From Saprospirales bacterium (GTDB lineage: Bacteria > Bacteroidota > Bacteroidia > Chitinophagales > Saprospiraceae), in NCBI GenBank assembly GCA_016703765.1, contig JADJBL010000017.1, forward strand, positions 66,798 to 130,797: DNA of 64,000 nt. Reading direction: 5' to 3'. A program made the translations under genes and the position numbers. The notes under the pieces are model-generated. The model saw nothing but the letters and a program-made list of their open reading frames with translations, did not search any database and was not told where the DNA came from. Shown here piece after piece: positions 40,127 through 48,757 of this stretch (positions are counted from its first letter, which is position 1; each line of letters begins with the position of its first letter).

Positions 40127-43013
40127 TTCGATATTCTCGGACATATAGCTCTCAATCGGCGGACAGACGCAGATCAGGTTGCGGTCGCCATGAGCGTTGT
40201 TCACGCGGCCTATCCAGGGCCAGAACTTGTAGCCTTCGCGCAGGTAGGGCAGCGGGTAGGCGGCCTTCTCGCGGCTGTAGGGAAGCGTCCATTCGTCGGC
40301 TGTGATCACGCCCGCTGTGTGGGGCGCGTTGTGGAGCACGTTGGCATGGGCGTCGGCCTCGCCGGAGGCGATTTCGTCGATCTCCTTCCTGATCTGGAGG
40401 AGGGCCTCGCAGAAGCGGTCGAGCTCGGATTTGTCCTCGCTTTCGGTGGGCTCGATCATAATCGTGCCCGCCACCGGGAAGGAAAGGGTCGGGGCGTGGA
40501 AACCGTAGTCCATCAGTCGTTTGGCCACGTCTTCAGCGCTGACCACGGCCTTGAAGGGGCGAAGGTCGACGATCAGTTCGTGGGCGGTGCGGCCCATTTC
40601 TCCAACGTATAAGACCTGATAGGCCGGTTCGAGCATCGACTTGATATAGTTGGCGTTCAGGATGGCGAATTTTGTGGCGTCGGTCACCCCTTTTCCGCCC
40701 AACATCCGGATATACCCGTAGGAGATCAGCAGGATGCTGGCGCTGCCGAAGGGCGCGGAGGACACGGCGTAAATCCCCTTTTCGCCACCGGTTTCGACGA
40801 AATGATGCTTGGGCAAATAGGGCGCCAGGCTGTCGTTCACGCAGATCGGGCCCATGCCGGGTCCGCCGCCTCCGTGCGGGATGGCGAAGGTTTTGTGCAG
40901 GTTGAGGTGGCACACATCGGCGCCGATCAGACCCGGACTGGTGAGACCCACCTGGGCGTTCATATTGGCGCCGTCCATATACACCTTGCCGCCGCGATCG
41001 TGGATGATCTGGCAGATCTCGCGGATCGAGGTTTCAAAAACCCCGTGCGTGGAGGGATAGGTGACCATCAGGCAGGCCAGGCGATCCTTGTATTGCTCGG
41101 CTTTCGCGCGAAGGTCGCTCACCTCGATATTCCCGTGGTCGTCGCAACTCACCACGATCACCTCCATGCCAACCATGACGGCGCTGGCGGGGTTTGTGCC
41201 GTGAGCGGAGGAATGGGATCAGGGCCACATTGCGATGCGCGCCTCCAGTGGCCTGGTGGTAGGCCCGGATGGTGAGCAGCCCTGCATATTCGCCCTGGGC
41301 GCCCGAGTTGGGCATCAGGGAGCAGGCCGTGAAACCGGTGATTTCGCAGAGATAGCGCTCCAAATCGCGGAAGATCTCGTGATACCCCTCCACCTGATCG
41401 ACCGGCACGAAGGGGTGGATATCCGCGAATTCGGGCCAGCTGACCGGCATGAGTTCTGCAGCGGCGTTGAGCTTCATGGTGCAACTACCCAGCGTGATCA
41501 TGGAATGGACCAGCGACAGGTCCCTGCTCTCCAGGCGCTTGATGTAGCGCATGAGTTTGGACTCCGTATGGTATGAATTGAAGACCGGGTGGCTCATGTA
41601 ATCTACGTCGCGATGGAGGGTAGCCGGAAGGGAAAATCCGGGGATCTCGGCAAAGTCTGCGATATGGCCGGAATCCTTGGCTTCTGCGAAAACGGTGATG
41701 ATCAGGTCTACGTCTTCTTCGAAGGTCGTCTCGTCCAGACTGATCTGAATGCCATTCGAGGTATACAGGAAATTCAGCTCGTTGGACTGGGCCAGGTGAA
41801 GGATGCGATTTTTTGTGGCGCTATCGGCCCGGACGAAAAGGGTATCGAAGAAGTGCTCATTGGCCTGGTCGAAGCCCATTTTCCGGAGGTTGGCGCTCAG
41901 CACCTGGGCGAGGCCGTGCACGCGCTCCGCGATGGCGCGGATGCCTTTGGGGCCGTGGTACACGCCGTACATGCCGGCCATGATGGCGAGCAGGGCCTGG
42001 GCGGTGCAGATGTTCGAGGTGGCCTTTTCCCGGCGGATGTGCTGTTCGCGGGTCTGGAGCGCCATGCGCAGGGCCCGGTCGTTGTGCACGTCGACCGACA
42101 CGCCGATGATGCGGCCGGGGATGATGCGCTTGAAATCGTCCTTGGTGGCAAAGTAAGCTGCATGCGGACCACCGTACCCCATCGGAACTCCGAAACGCTG
42201 GGTATTCCCCACGGCGGCATCGGCGCCCCAGTGGGCGGGGGCTTTCAGGACGGCCAGGCCGAGGATATCGGCTGCCACCGTGACGTATATTTCTTGGGCT
42301 TTGCACTTTTCTGCGAAAGCGCGGTAATCTTCTGCTTGCCCCTGTTTATTGGGGTACTGCAGCAGCACGCCGAAGGTCTTGTCGCTGGGTTCAAAGCTTT
42401 TCCAGTCGCCCACCACGATATGGATATCGAGCGGGAGGGCCCGGGTGCGGAGCACGTCGATGGTCTGGTCGAAGACGTTTTGATCGACGAAGAATTCGTT
42501 GTCGTGTTGCTCGTCTTTGGATTTTTTATTGCGGACGCCGTAGAACATAGCCATGGCCTCGGCGGCGGCGGTGCCTTCGTCGAGGAGGGAGGCGTTGGCG
42601 ATGGGAAATCCGGTCAGGTCGGACACCATGGTCTGGAAGTTCAGGAGGGCTTCCAGGCGGCCCTGTGCGATCTCGGCCTGGTAGGGAGTGTACTGGGTGT
42701 ACCAGGCGGGGTTTTGGAAAACGTTGCGCGCGATGGCGGCCGGGGTGATGGTGCCGTAGTAGCCCATGCCGATATAGGACTTAAACAGCTTGTTCATCTT
42801 GGCGATCTCGCGCAGTTCGCGGAGGTATTCGTACTCGGTGAGGGCTTCGGGCAGGTTGAGGGCTTCGCGCATCCGGATGCTGTCGGGCACCGTTTCGTGG
42901 ATGAGTTGGTCGAGGGAATCGGCTTTCACCACGGAGAGCATGGCCGCCAGTTCTTCTTCATTTATCCCGATATGACGCTTTGCGAACCGGTCGAAAGGCT
43001 TCAGTTTATTCAT
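40124..43013 (-). pseudogene. gcvP: Glycine dehydrogenase (decarboxylating), single-base frameshift
   Basis: The N-terminal frame starts MNKLKPFDRFAKRHIGINEEELAAML and reads to [12 protein letters not shown] near 41212. One extra base (ATCCCATTCC for ATCCCATCC) puts the rest in another frame: [28 protein letters not shown] through [20 protein letters not shown] (PLP Lys) to [14 protein letters not shown]. The span is 2890 nt, one more than a multiple of three. Repaired length is 962 residues, normal for the fused P-protein of the glycine cleavage system. All catalytic regions are present. A sequencing indel is likely. Confidence 0.93.
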
Positions 43014-43086
43014 GACGAGTGATTGTGCGTTTGGTTAGGAAGTTTGGGAAAAAACCGCCCAAAGTTACAAATTTGGGTGTAATAAA

Positions 43087-43177
43087 ATAGCAATAAAAGG
43101 CAGGGCTCGCTCGTGAGGGTCTCAGCCTACCGTCAGGGGCCCTCATGAGCAGAGAGGCTACATTTATAGCAATAAAA
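43087..43177. repeat. 67-bp hairpin element flanked by 12-bp direct repeats
   Basis: ATAGCAATAAAA occurs at 43087-43098 and again at 43166-43177. Between them lies a GC-rich 67-bp segment whose arms GCTCGTGAGGG (43109-43119) and CCCTCATGAGC (43140-43150) pair. The layout looks like a small inserted element with a target duplication. It sits upstream of the gcvP start. No other copy is seen in the window. Confidence 0.5.
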
Positions 43178-43207
43178 TTGGGAATCCTTGTCAAAATCCC
43201 AAAGGGA

Positions 43208-43385
43208 TTTAATATTCATAACCCCGGGTGAAACCCGGGGAATCAGACGCAACGCCTGCAACCGCGTAGCGGTTGAATAAAGGAGGGAACAACCGCTACT
43301 TTTGAAGGTCTATTCAACCGCTACGCGGTTGTACGGATTTGATACCCCTTTTCCCCGGGTTCCACCCGGGGCTATGCATATTCCA
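43208..43385. repeat. Composite palindromic module in inverted pair
   Basis: Each module has two palindromes: CCCCGGGTGAAACCCGGGG (43222-43240) with CAACCGCGTAGCGGTTG (43259-43275). The inverted partner has CAACCGCTACGCGGTTG (43315-43331) with CCCCGGGTTCCACCCGGGG (43353-43371). Flanks also match in inverted orientation (AATATTCATA versus TATGCATATT). This is the layout of a paired REP-type element, unrelated to the GTGACCGGG family. No gene is present in 43014-43486. Confidence 0.75.
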
Positions 43386-43486
43386 CCCCTTTTAGGGGTT
43401 TCGACCGGTCGATTCCTGGCAAAAGATCTTGATTTTTCAATAGCTTTGATACGTTTGCACTGGAGGTTATCGATCAAAAAATCCCT

Positions 43487-44416
43487 TTATTGAAGCACTA
43501 TTTTGGCAACAGCTATCCCATTGGTTGTAATCACCTGCAACAGATACACCCCAGGCCTTGCCCCTCGTACATCCAAATCCACTCCATTGCCTCCCTCGTT
43601 CGTTTTTTCCAAAAGCAAGGCGCCGGTCATCGTTAGAAGCGACACCCTTTCGATCCCGGAATCCAATTTTTCCAGAATGATGTGGACCTGATCAGTCGCC
43701 GGATTGGGAAAAACCTTCAGGGCAGATACAGGAAGCAGCCGCTCCCGGGTTGCGGTGGCATCGACGATACCGCAATCGGACTCGGAGCCGATGCAGTAAT
43801 GTTCAAGTGTGTAACTGCTTTCTCCTGTGGTAATACACCCGAAACAGGGATCGAAAAGCCCGGTGTGCGTACCCAGACCCTCAACTTGATAAGCGTAGCC
43901 GTAAAGCACGCTCCATCTATCGCGATCCTCCCCGAATAAAAAAGCGGTGTCAAAGGAATCGATAGGCCATGTCCATTCCGGGTGATCCGGCCAGCCGCTG
44001 ATACAGGAGGGCAGCGTATCTCCCACTTCCAGTGAAAAATCATACCACAACTTCTCTGCGCCGAGATCGGTGCAGCGGTGTTCGATTTCGCTTTCTTCGA
44101 AAATGCGGGCATAAACCTTTCGCTCGTCGATATCCTCCCGGATGGCGCCGAAGAGGGCCTGTCCGCTTTTCCGGTAGGGTACAAACGGCCACTGGTCGAT
44201 GAAAAATCCCAACCGGTATACCTTTTTATAGGCCGTACCGTCGATTGTCGTGTCTCCTTCGATGCGGTACCCGAAGAGGTCATTTTCCTCGAAGGTACCG
44301 CCATCCCACTTATAGTTGACCCACGTGGCCTGCTCTTGCACAAGCGGGATGTAATCCTGGGCGGGGAGGGCGAGTGCCGAGGGAAGGAAGAAAGTTACAA
44401 AAAGAAGTTTTTTCAT
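43487..44416 (-). CDS. Secreted protein with T9SS type A sorting domain
   Basis: The 309-residue protein has a signal peptide (MKKLLFVTFFLPSALALPAQ). The middle (DYIPLVQEQATWVNYKWDGGTFEENDLFGYRIEGDTTIDGTAYKKVYRL) resembles a family of Bacteroidota exported proteins of unknown function. The C-terminal domain from about residue 230 (LKVFPNPATDQVHIILEK...GVDLDVRGARPGVYLLQVITTNGIAVAKIVLQ) is a typical T9SS type A signal, removed on export. The substrate or role is unknown. It follows the terminator-like hairpin of the adjacent fumC gene. Confidence 0.88.
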   Translation of the reverse strand: MKKLLFVTFFLPSALALPAQDYIPLVQEQATWVNYKWDGGTFEENDLFGYRIEGDTTIDGTAYKKVYRLGFFIDQWPFVPYRKSGQALFGAIREDIDERKVYARIFEESEIEHRCTDLGAEKLWYDFSLEVGDTLPSCISGWPDHPEWTWPIDSFDTAFLFGEDRDRWSVLYGYAYQVEGLGTHTGLFDPCFGCITTGESSYTLEHYCIGSESDCGIVDATATRERLLPVSALKVFPNPATDQVHIILEKLDSGIERVSLLTMTGALLLEKTNEGGNGVDLDVRGARPGVYLLQVITTNGIAVAKIVLQ

Positions 44417-44434
44417 AAGATAGGGTGTTTTTGA

Positions 44435-44494
44435 ACCGCGACGACGCGGCGGACGCGGCGTTTGTTTCGTTGCGTTCGCCGCGTCGTTGCGGTG
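44435..44494. terminator. GC-rich hairpin between T9SS gene and fumC
   Basis: ACCGCGACGACGCGGCGGACGCGGCG... pairs with CGTTCGCCGCGTCGTTGCGGT around TTTGTTTCGTTG. Arms are built of ACGCGGCG-like units, as in the other tandem-oligomer hairpins. It lies 5 nt past the fumC stop on the minus strand and probably ends that transcript; no long T run follows. Confidence 0.65.
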
Positions 44495-44498
44495 AAAA

Positions 44499-45893
44499 TT
44501 ATTTCGACCCCACCATATTTTCAGGCCTCACCCATTCGTCGAACTGCTCCGGCGTGACCAGCCCGAGCTCGACCGCGGCCTCCTTGAGGGTTTTGTTTTC
44601 CTTGTGGGCCTTCTTGGCGATTTTGGCGGCGTTTTCGTAGCCAATATGCGGATTGAGGGCGGTGACCAGCATGAGGGAGTTTTCCATGTGTTTTTTAATG
44701 ACCGGCAGGTTGGGTTCGATGCCCACAGCACATTTCACATCGAAGGAAACGCAAGCCTCGCCGATGAGTCTGGCCGATTGCAGCACATTGGCTGCGATGA
44801 GGGGCTTAAAGACATTGAGCTCGAAATGGCCCGTCATGCCGCCGATGGACACGGCCACATCGTTGCCGATCGTCTGGGCGCAGACCATGCTGAGGGCTTC
44901 CGGCTGGGTGGGGTTGACCTTGCCCGGCATGATGGACGAGCCCGGCTCGTTGTCGGGAATGATGATCTCGCCGATGCCGCTGCGCGGACCCGAACTGAGG
45001 ATGCGCACATCGTTGGCGATCTTCATCAGGGAAACGGCGGCGCGCTTCAGGGCGCCGGAGAGTTCGACCATGGCGTCGTGGGCCGCCAGGCCCTCGAATT
45101 TATTGGGCGCGGTGACGAAGGGCAGGCCGGTGAATTCGGCGATCTTTTTCGCCACCAGCACGTCGTAACCCTTGGGAGCGTTGAGGCCGGTGCCGACGGC
45201 CGTGCCGCCCAGGGCAAGTTCCCGCACCATTTCCATGGCCGAGCGGATGGCCCGCATGGAGTTGTCGAGCTGCTGCACGTAGCCGGAAAATTCCTGGCCC
45301 AGCGTCAGCGGCGTGGCGTCCATGAAGTGGGTGCGGCCGGTTTTGACGATATCTTTAAACTCCTCCACCTTTTTGGCCAGCGTGTCGCGCAATTGTTGCA
45401 GGCCCGGGAGGGTGACTTCAGCCGCCATTTTGTAGGCGGCGATGTGCATGGCGGTGGGAAAGGTATCGTTGGAGGACTGGGATTTATTGACGTCGTCGTT
45501 GGGATGCAGGACCTTTTTGTCATCGCTCAGGGCGCCGCCGGAGAGCACGTGCGCCCGGTAGGCGATCACCTCGTTGACGTTCATATTGCTCTGGGTGCCG
45601 GAGCCGGTCTGCCAGATGACGAGCGGGAACTCGCCGTCGAGTTTGCCTTCCAGGATCTCCTCGCAGACCCGGCTGATGAGGTCGCGCTTTTCGGCGGAAA
45701 GTACGCCCAGTTCGACATTGGCGTAGGCGGCGGCTTTTTTCAGGTAGGCGAAGGCGTATATGATTTCTTTGGGCATGGAGGCCTCGGGGCCGATCTTGAA
45801 ATTGTTGCGGGAACGTTCGGTCTGGGCGCCCCAGTATTTGTCGGCAGGCACCTGGACTTCGCCCATGGTGTCGTGTTCGGTACGGTAATTCAT
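44499..45893 (-). CDS. fumC: Class II fumarate hydratase
   Basis: The 464-residue protein starts [32 protein letters not shown]. The superfamily signature is [15 protein letters not shown], and the substrate site includes [14 protein letters not shown] and the catalytic-region [22 protein letters not shown]. It interconverts fumarate and malate in the TCA cycle. It is of normal length. A TAACTTTG box (45923-45930, minus) is a candidate -7 element, about 30 nt before the ATG. Confidence 0.96.
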   Translation of the reverse strand: MNYRTEHDTMGEVQVPADKYWGAQTERSRNNFKIGPEASMPKEIIYAFAYLKKAAAYANVELGVLSAEKRDLISRVCEEILEGKLDGEFPLVIWQTGSGTQSNMNVNEVIAYRAHVLSGGALSDDKKVLHPNDDVNKSQSSNDTFPTAMHIAAYKMAAEVTLPGLQQLRDTLAKKVEEFKDIVKTGRTHFMDATPLTLGQEFSGYVQQLDNSMRAIRSAMEMVRELALGGTAVGTGLNAPKGYDVLVAKKIAEFTGLPFVTAPNKFEGLAAHDAMVELSGALKRAAVSLMKIANDVRILSSGPRSGIGEIIIPDNEPGSSIMPGKVNPTQPEALSMVCAQTIGNDVAVSIGGMTGHFELNVFKPLIAANVLQSARLIGEACVSFDVKCAVGIEPNLPVIKKHMENSLMLVTALNPHIGYENAAKIAKKAHKENKTLKEAAVELGLVTPEQFDEWVRPENMVGSK

Positions 45894-45981
45894 GATAGTA
45901 ATTTTGGTGATTTCTAATAGAACAAAGTTATTACTACTTTGTCAACTTAATAGGTAAGGCAAACTCAAAATCTCAGAAGTA

Positions 45982-46060
45982 AACCGCAAAGGCGCTAAGG
46001 CGCAAAGAAATACGCAAAGAATATTCGGGGCCTCTTAGCGTTCTTTGCGCCTTAGCGGTT
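45982..46060. repeat. CCGCAAAGGCGCTAAGG hairpin repeat
   Basis: ACCGCAAAGGCGCTAAGGCGCAAAGAAA is followed by a loop and TTCTTTGCGCCTTAGCGGTT, forming a long imperfect stem. It lies in the divergent gap between fumC and sod, so it is not a simple terminator. A single arm of the same family (AACCGCAAAGGCGCTAAGG) occurs at 62912-62940. Confidence 0.75.
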
Positions 46061-46130
46061 AATATTAGAAATCTGTATTGTGATTAAACTTCTTAACTTT
46101 AGCTACGTTACCTTATTAAAAAATCAACTT

Positions 46131-46609
46131 ATGGCTTTCAAACTACCTACCCTCCCTTACGCGTTCGACGCGCTGGAACCTTATATCGACGCCCGCACCA
46201 TGGAATCGGCGGATTTTACAACCACAACCTGTTTTGGGAGATCATGTCGCCCAACGGCGGCGGTCAACCCACGGCTCAGATGAATATCGGCAAGGCCCTG
46301 GAGCGCGACTTTACCTCCTTTGAAAATTTCCAGAAAGAATTCACCAACGCCGCCTCCCTGGTGTTTGGATCGGGCTGGGCCTGGCTTTGCGCCGACAAGA
46401 ACAAACACCTGTTCATTTGCGGCACTCCCAACCAGGACAATCCCCTGATGGACGTCAACAACTTCGAAGGAACTCCCGTGTTGGGCCTCGACGTGTGGGA
46501 GCATGCGTACTACCTCAACTACCAGAACCGCCGGCCGGACTACATCAACGCCTTTTTCAACGTCATCAATTGGCACGAAGTTAGCCGCCGTTTCGACGCT
46601 TTAGGATAA
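46131..46609 (+). pseudogene. Fe/Mn superoxide dismutase, internal deletion and frameshift
   Basis: The first frame is [25 protein letters not shown], the normal SOD start. The next part of the protein, which should hold the HHxxHH segment with the first metal ligand, is missing (about 45 residues). A different frame continues [21 protein letters not shown]...FGSGWAWL...[35 protein letters not shown]. Three of four metal ligands remain. The junction contains TGGAATCGGC, as in ribE. The product would be inactive unless the sequence is an error. The promoter region has TAACTTTA near 46096. Confidence 0.88.
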
Positions 46610-46626
46610 GGAAAAAATAAAAAAAC

Positions 46627-46657
46627 CTTGCAGCGCGTTAAGAAAACGTCTACCTTG
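46627..46657 (+). promoter_or_regulatory. Candidate promoter for a small transcript
   Basis: TTG (46627-46629) and TACCTTGC (46650-46657) are 20 nt apart, the spacing expected for a Bacteroidota -33/-7 pair, though the -7 box deviates at two positions (TTGC for TTTG). Confidence 0.4.
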
Positions 46658-46720
46658 CGACAATATTGGGAACAGAACATATCGAACGAACATATTCAAA
46701 AACTTTAAAATCCCATTCCC

Positions 46721-46789
46721 ATGATCATTGCATCAGTATTGCTGCTCATCGTGCTGTTATTCCGTTATGAGATTGTAGCCAAAGCCTGA
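46721..46789 (+). CDS. Candidate 22-residue membrane microprotein
   Basis: A short ORF (ATG at 46721, TGA at 46787) encodes a very hydrophobic peptide: MIIASVLLLIVLLF then a polar tail RYEIVAKA. That is one membrane span with a positively charged end. It has a promoter-like pair upstream, a 60-nt leader and a clear terminator 31 nt downstream, so it looks like a complete transcription unit. No family is recognised. Codon bias cannot be judged at this length. Confidence 0.4.
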   Translation: MIIASVLLLIVLLFRYEIVAKA

Positions 46790-46819
46790 AAACCGCAGTA
46801 AAAGAGTACACACGATGAA

Positions 46820-46855
46820 AAAAGGCTTTCCCGACCAGGTCGGCGAAAGCCTTTT
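46820..46855 (+). terminator. Terminator of the small transcript after sod
   Basis: AAAAGGCTTTCCCGACC pairs with GGTCGGCGAAAGCCTTTT, followed by a T-rich run (CCATTTTTT). It is oriented for the plus strand. Confidence 0.8.
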
Positions 46856-46941
46856 CCATTTTTTATATACTCATTTTCCCGATTGGTAACCCCCATACCC
46901 CCGTTTCTCACCCCCTGAATCCAAATCCCACAATTTCTTTC

Positions 46942-46985
46942 TACATTTGCCCCGTTCAATGTCGGGATTCTCCCGATTTTTTTAG
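46942..46985 (+). promoter_or_regulatory. -7 box followed at once by a short terminator
   Basis: TACATTTG (46942-46949) is followed by TCGGGA-TTC-TCCCGA and TTTTTTT (46963-46985). An 8-codon ORF (MSGFSRFF) lies across the hairpin. The order box, mini-ORF, terminator resembles an attenuator for the small ORF at 47081. No -33 TTG is present, so this is tentative. Confidence 0.3.
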
Positions 46986-47080
46986 TTGCGTCAATATCCT
47001 CCCAAACGCCGGCCGTTTATTTTTTTTAGCCTTTGACCATTATTGAGTGGCTAGTAACTAACCCAATAAATGGTCGTTTC

Positions 47081-47155
47081 ATGAAAAGTGCACAAAAACT
47101 ACCTTCGACATCCACTTCAAAAAAAGAAGGTGGGGAAGACTTTCTCGACGTATAA
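47081..47155 (+). CDS. Candidate 24-residue polar peptide ORF
   Basis: The ORF from ATG (47081) to TAA encodes MKSAQKLPSTSTSKKEGG then EDFLDV: a basic Ser/Thr-rich start and an acidic end. An 11-bp stem (GACCATTATTG / CAATAAATGGTC, 47036-47074) lies just upstream and a terminator at 47175-47214 downstream. No family is recognised. It could be a leader peptide or chance. Confidence 0.25.
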   Translation: MKSAQKLPSTSTSKKEGGEDFLDV

Positions 47156-47174
47156 TCGAAAAATTTTCCCCTTG

Positions 47175-47214
47175 AAAAAAAAACGGTTCCAGCCGCAAGG
47201 CCAGGAACCGTTTT
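47175..47214 (-). terminator. Terminator of the helical hypothetical gene
   Basis: AACGGTTCC-AGCC pairs with GGCC-AGGAACCGTT around GCAA. On the minus strand nine T follow. It lies 3 nt past the stop of the gene at 47218-48570. Confidence 0.85.
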
Positions 47215-47217
47215 CAT

Positions 47218-48570
47218 TTAACGCTCCTCGATTAATTTGGCCCGCTTCAATAGCCAGTCCTTTGCAATAACCTGTTGCGCTTTCGATATGTCGTCGCGGA
47301 TCTTTGCCAGGCCTTTTTGGGTCTTGCCCTTCCCAGCCACCTGAGCAAGGGTCCTGGTAAAAGATAGAAGGTTGAGATAACCTAATTTCTTGGTATCGGC
47401 CAGATCCTTATTCCGCTGGACGTATTTGAAAAAGGCCTCCAAATGGGAATAAAACTCGGGGCTAAACCTCCATTTATCGCGCATCGCCTGGTCGAAATAG
47501 GTCCGCAACAGGAGGGAACGGCCTCTTAAAGCATAGGGAACGGAAGAGTATTTCACATCTCTTAACATTTCAATTACGCGCTCATAAGAATGTTGATTAT
47601 AAGAAAGGTAGGCCCTCCCCAAGGCCACGGCATTGCCCCGGATCTCGCCGGGTAATTTTTTCTCGTAATCCAGGATAAATTGTTCTGCCTTTTCAAATTG
47701 GCCGATAGCCGCCCCGTTGATGACGATATTGGTAAAAGTGGTGTCGCTCAATTCTCCCCGCTCGGAAAAGACCGCCCCGGTCTCCAGCCCTTTCATGTAG
47801 AGGTCCCAGGATTCCGACACAAAGGAGTGATCTATTTCGCTGATCACCCGGAGGGTATAGTTTATCAGGCTCTGGAACAGGACCCTCCGGTCTTCGAAAG
47901 CCAATGCCGGCGCCATGGTGAAAAAGGTTTGCCGGGCTTCCAGGTACACGTCCTGGTCGATCTCTCCGCTCAAAAGGCCGAGGATTGCGAGGTAAAGACG
48001 TTCCAGGCCGGGGAGTCCTTCATTGGCGTCCATCTGTTTGATCTCTTCGAGGAAACGGATGTCCTGTGCCCCGGAAATATACCTTCTGCGGGAAAACAAC
48101 AAGGTGGAAAGGCGCAATTTGGCCAGGATAAAAAAATGGTCGAGGTGTTTCTGCGCCTCGTTGAGGTATTCCTCCTCGGTCTCGTTGTCCTCAAACAACA
48201 GGTCTTTGATCTGAAATTTTTGCAGTTGCTGCAAGGCGCTCCTTCCCGGGCTCGCCTTCAATTCGAGCAGCCGCCTGGCGCCCTCTTTGTTCGCGTATTC
48301 TGCCAGCCCCCTGTTTTGATACTCCCGGATCAGGTAGATCTTCTTCATGCCTTCATCGCTTGAAAAAGCCCGCCAGGCCAAATAATCGGACACCTGGAGC
48401 GAAAGGTCCGAAAAAAGGTCCCTGATCCGTTTCTCCTTGAATTTCTCCTTCGGAAAAAGCGCGGCGTGTATTTTTTCCTTGTCAGCCAATTCTTCCGGGA
48501 AGCGGGGGTGCATGGTCTTGCAATAGTTCAGCAGGGCAGGAAGGGCTTCTCCGTTATTTAATAGGGGCAT
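47218..48570 (-). CDS. Hypothetical protein, all-helical, TPR-like
   Basis: The 450-residue protein has no signal peptide or membrane segment. It is made of amphipathic helices (for example KAEQFILDYEKKLPGEIRGNAVALGRAYLSYNQHSYERVIEMLRDV), with the spacing of tetratricopeptide-type repeats. I do not recognise a named family. Such large helical proteins occur as paralog sets in Saprospiraceae-like genomes (recollection, not checked). It is bounded by its own terminator. No functional context from neighbours. Confidence 0.65.
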   Translation of the reverse strand: MPLLNNGEALPALLNYCKTMHPRFPEELADKEKIHAALFPKEKFKEKRIRDLFSDLSLQVSDYLAWRAFSSDEGMKKIYLIREYQNRGLAEYANKEGARRLLELKASPGRSALQQLQKFQIKDLLFEDNETEEEYLNEAQKHLDHFFILAKLRLSTLLFSRRRYISGAQDIRFLEEIKQMDANEGLPGLERLYLAILGLLSGEIDQDVYLEARQTFFTMAPALAFEDRRVLFQSLINYTLRVISEIDHSFVSESWDLYMKGLETGAVFSERGELSDTTFTNIVINGAAIGQFEKAEQFILDYEKKLPGEIRGNAVALGRAYLSYNQHSYERVIEMLRDVKYSSVPYALRGRSLLLRTYFDQAMRDKWRFSPEFYSHLEAFFKYVQRNKDLADTKKLGYLNLLSFTRTLAQVAGKGKTQKGLAKIRDDISKAQQVIAKDWLLKRAKLIEER

Positions 48571-48622
48571 GGAAAGGAAAACTGAAACCTAAAAATTCGG
48601 GGGCAAATTACAAAATTTGTCC

Positions 48623-48653
48623 TTGTGCCCTCGTTTTTACTGCCCCATCTTTG
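48623..48653 (+). promoter_or_regulatory. Promoter of candidate small RNA
   Basis: TTG (48623-48625) and CATCTTTG (48646-48653) are separated by exactly 20 nt. The -7 box differs from TAnnTTTG only at its first base. It faces the plus strand, where there is no protein gene until lepA. Confidence 0.5.
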
Positions 48654-48658
48654 TACTG

Positions 48659-48756
48659 TCGATAAGGAAAAAACAAATCGGCAACCCAAACAAATAAACA
48701 TAAATTACTTTTTTTAGTGCGAAGTACGAGGCCACCAAAAGTGGCCTTTTTTTTTT
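48659..48756 (+). ncRNA. Candidate small RNA of about 98 nt
   Basis: A plus-strand promoter is followed, after about 75 nt with no ATG-started ORF, by a clean intrinsic terminator (GGCCAC-CAAAA-GTGGCC, then ten T, 48730-48756). The T run is on the plus side, so the terminator does not belong to the flanking minus-strand genes. The body is A-rich (AACCCAAACAAATAAACATAAATTAC), suggesting an unstructured region. It does not look like tmRNA, RNase P, SRP or 6S RNA. The 5' end is inferred from the -7 box. Confidence 0.5.
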
Positions 48757-48757
48757 C

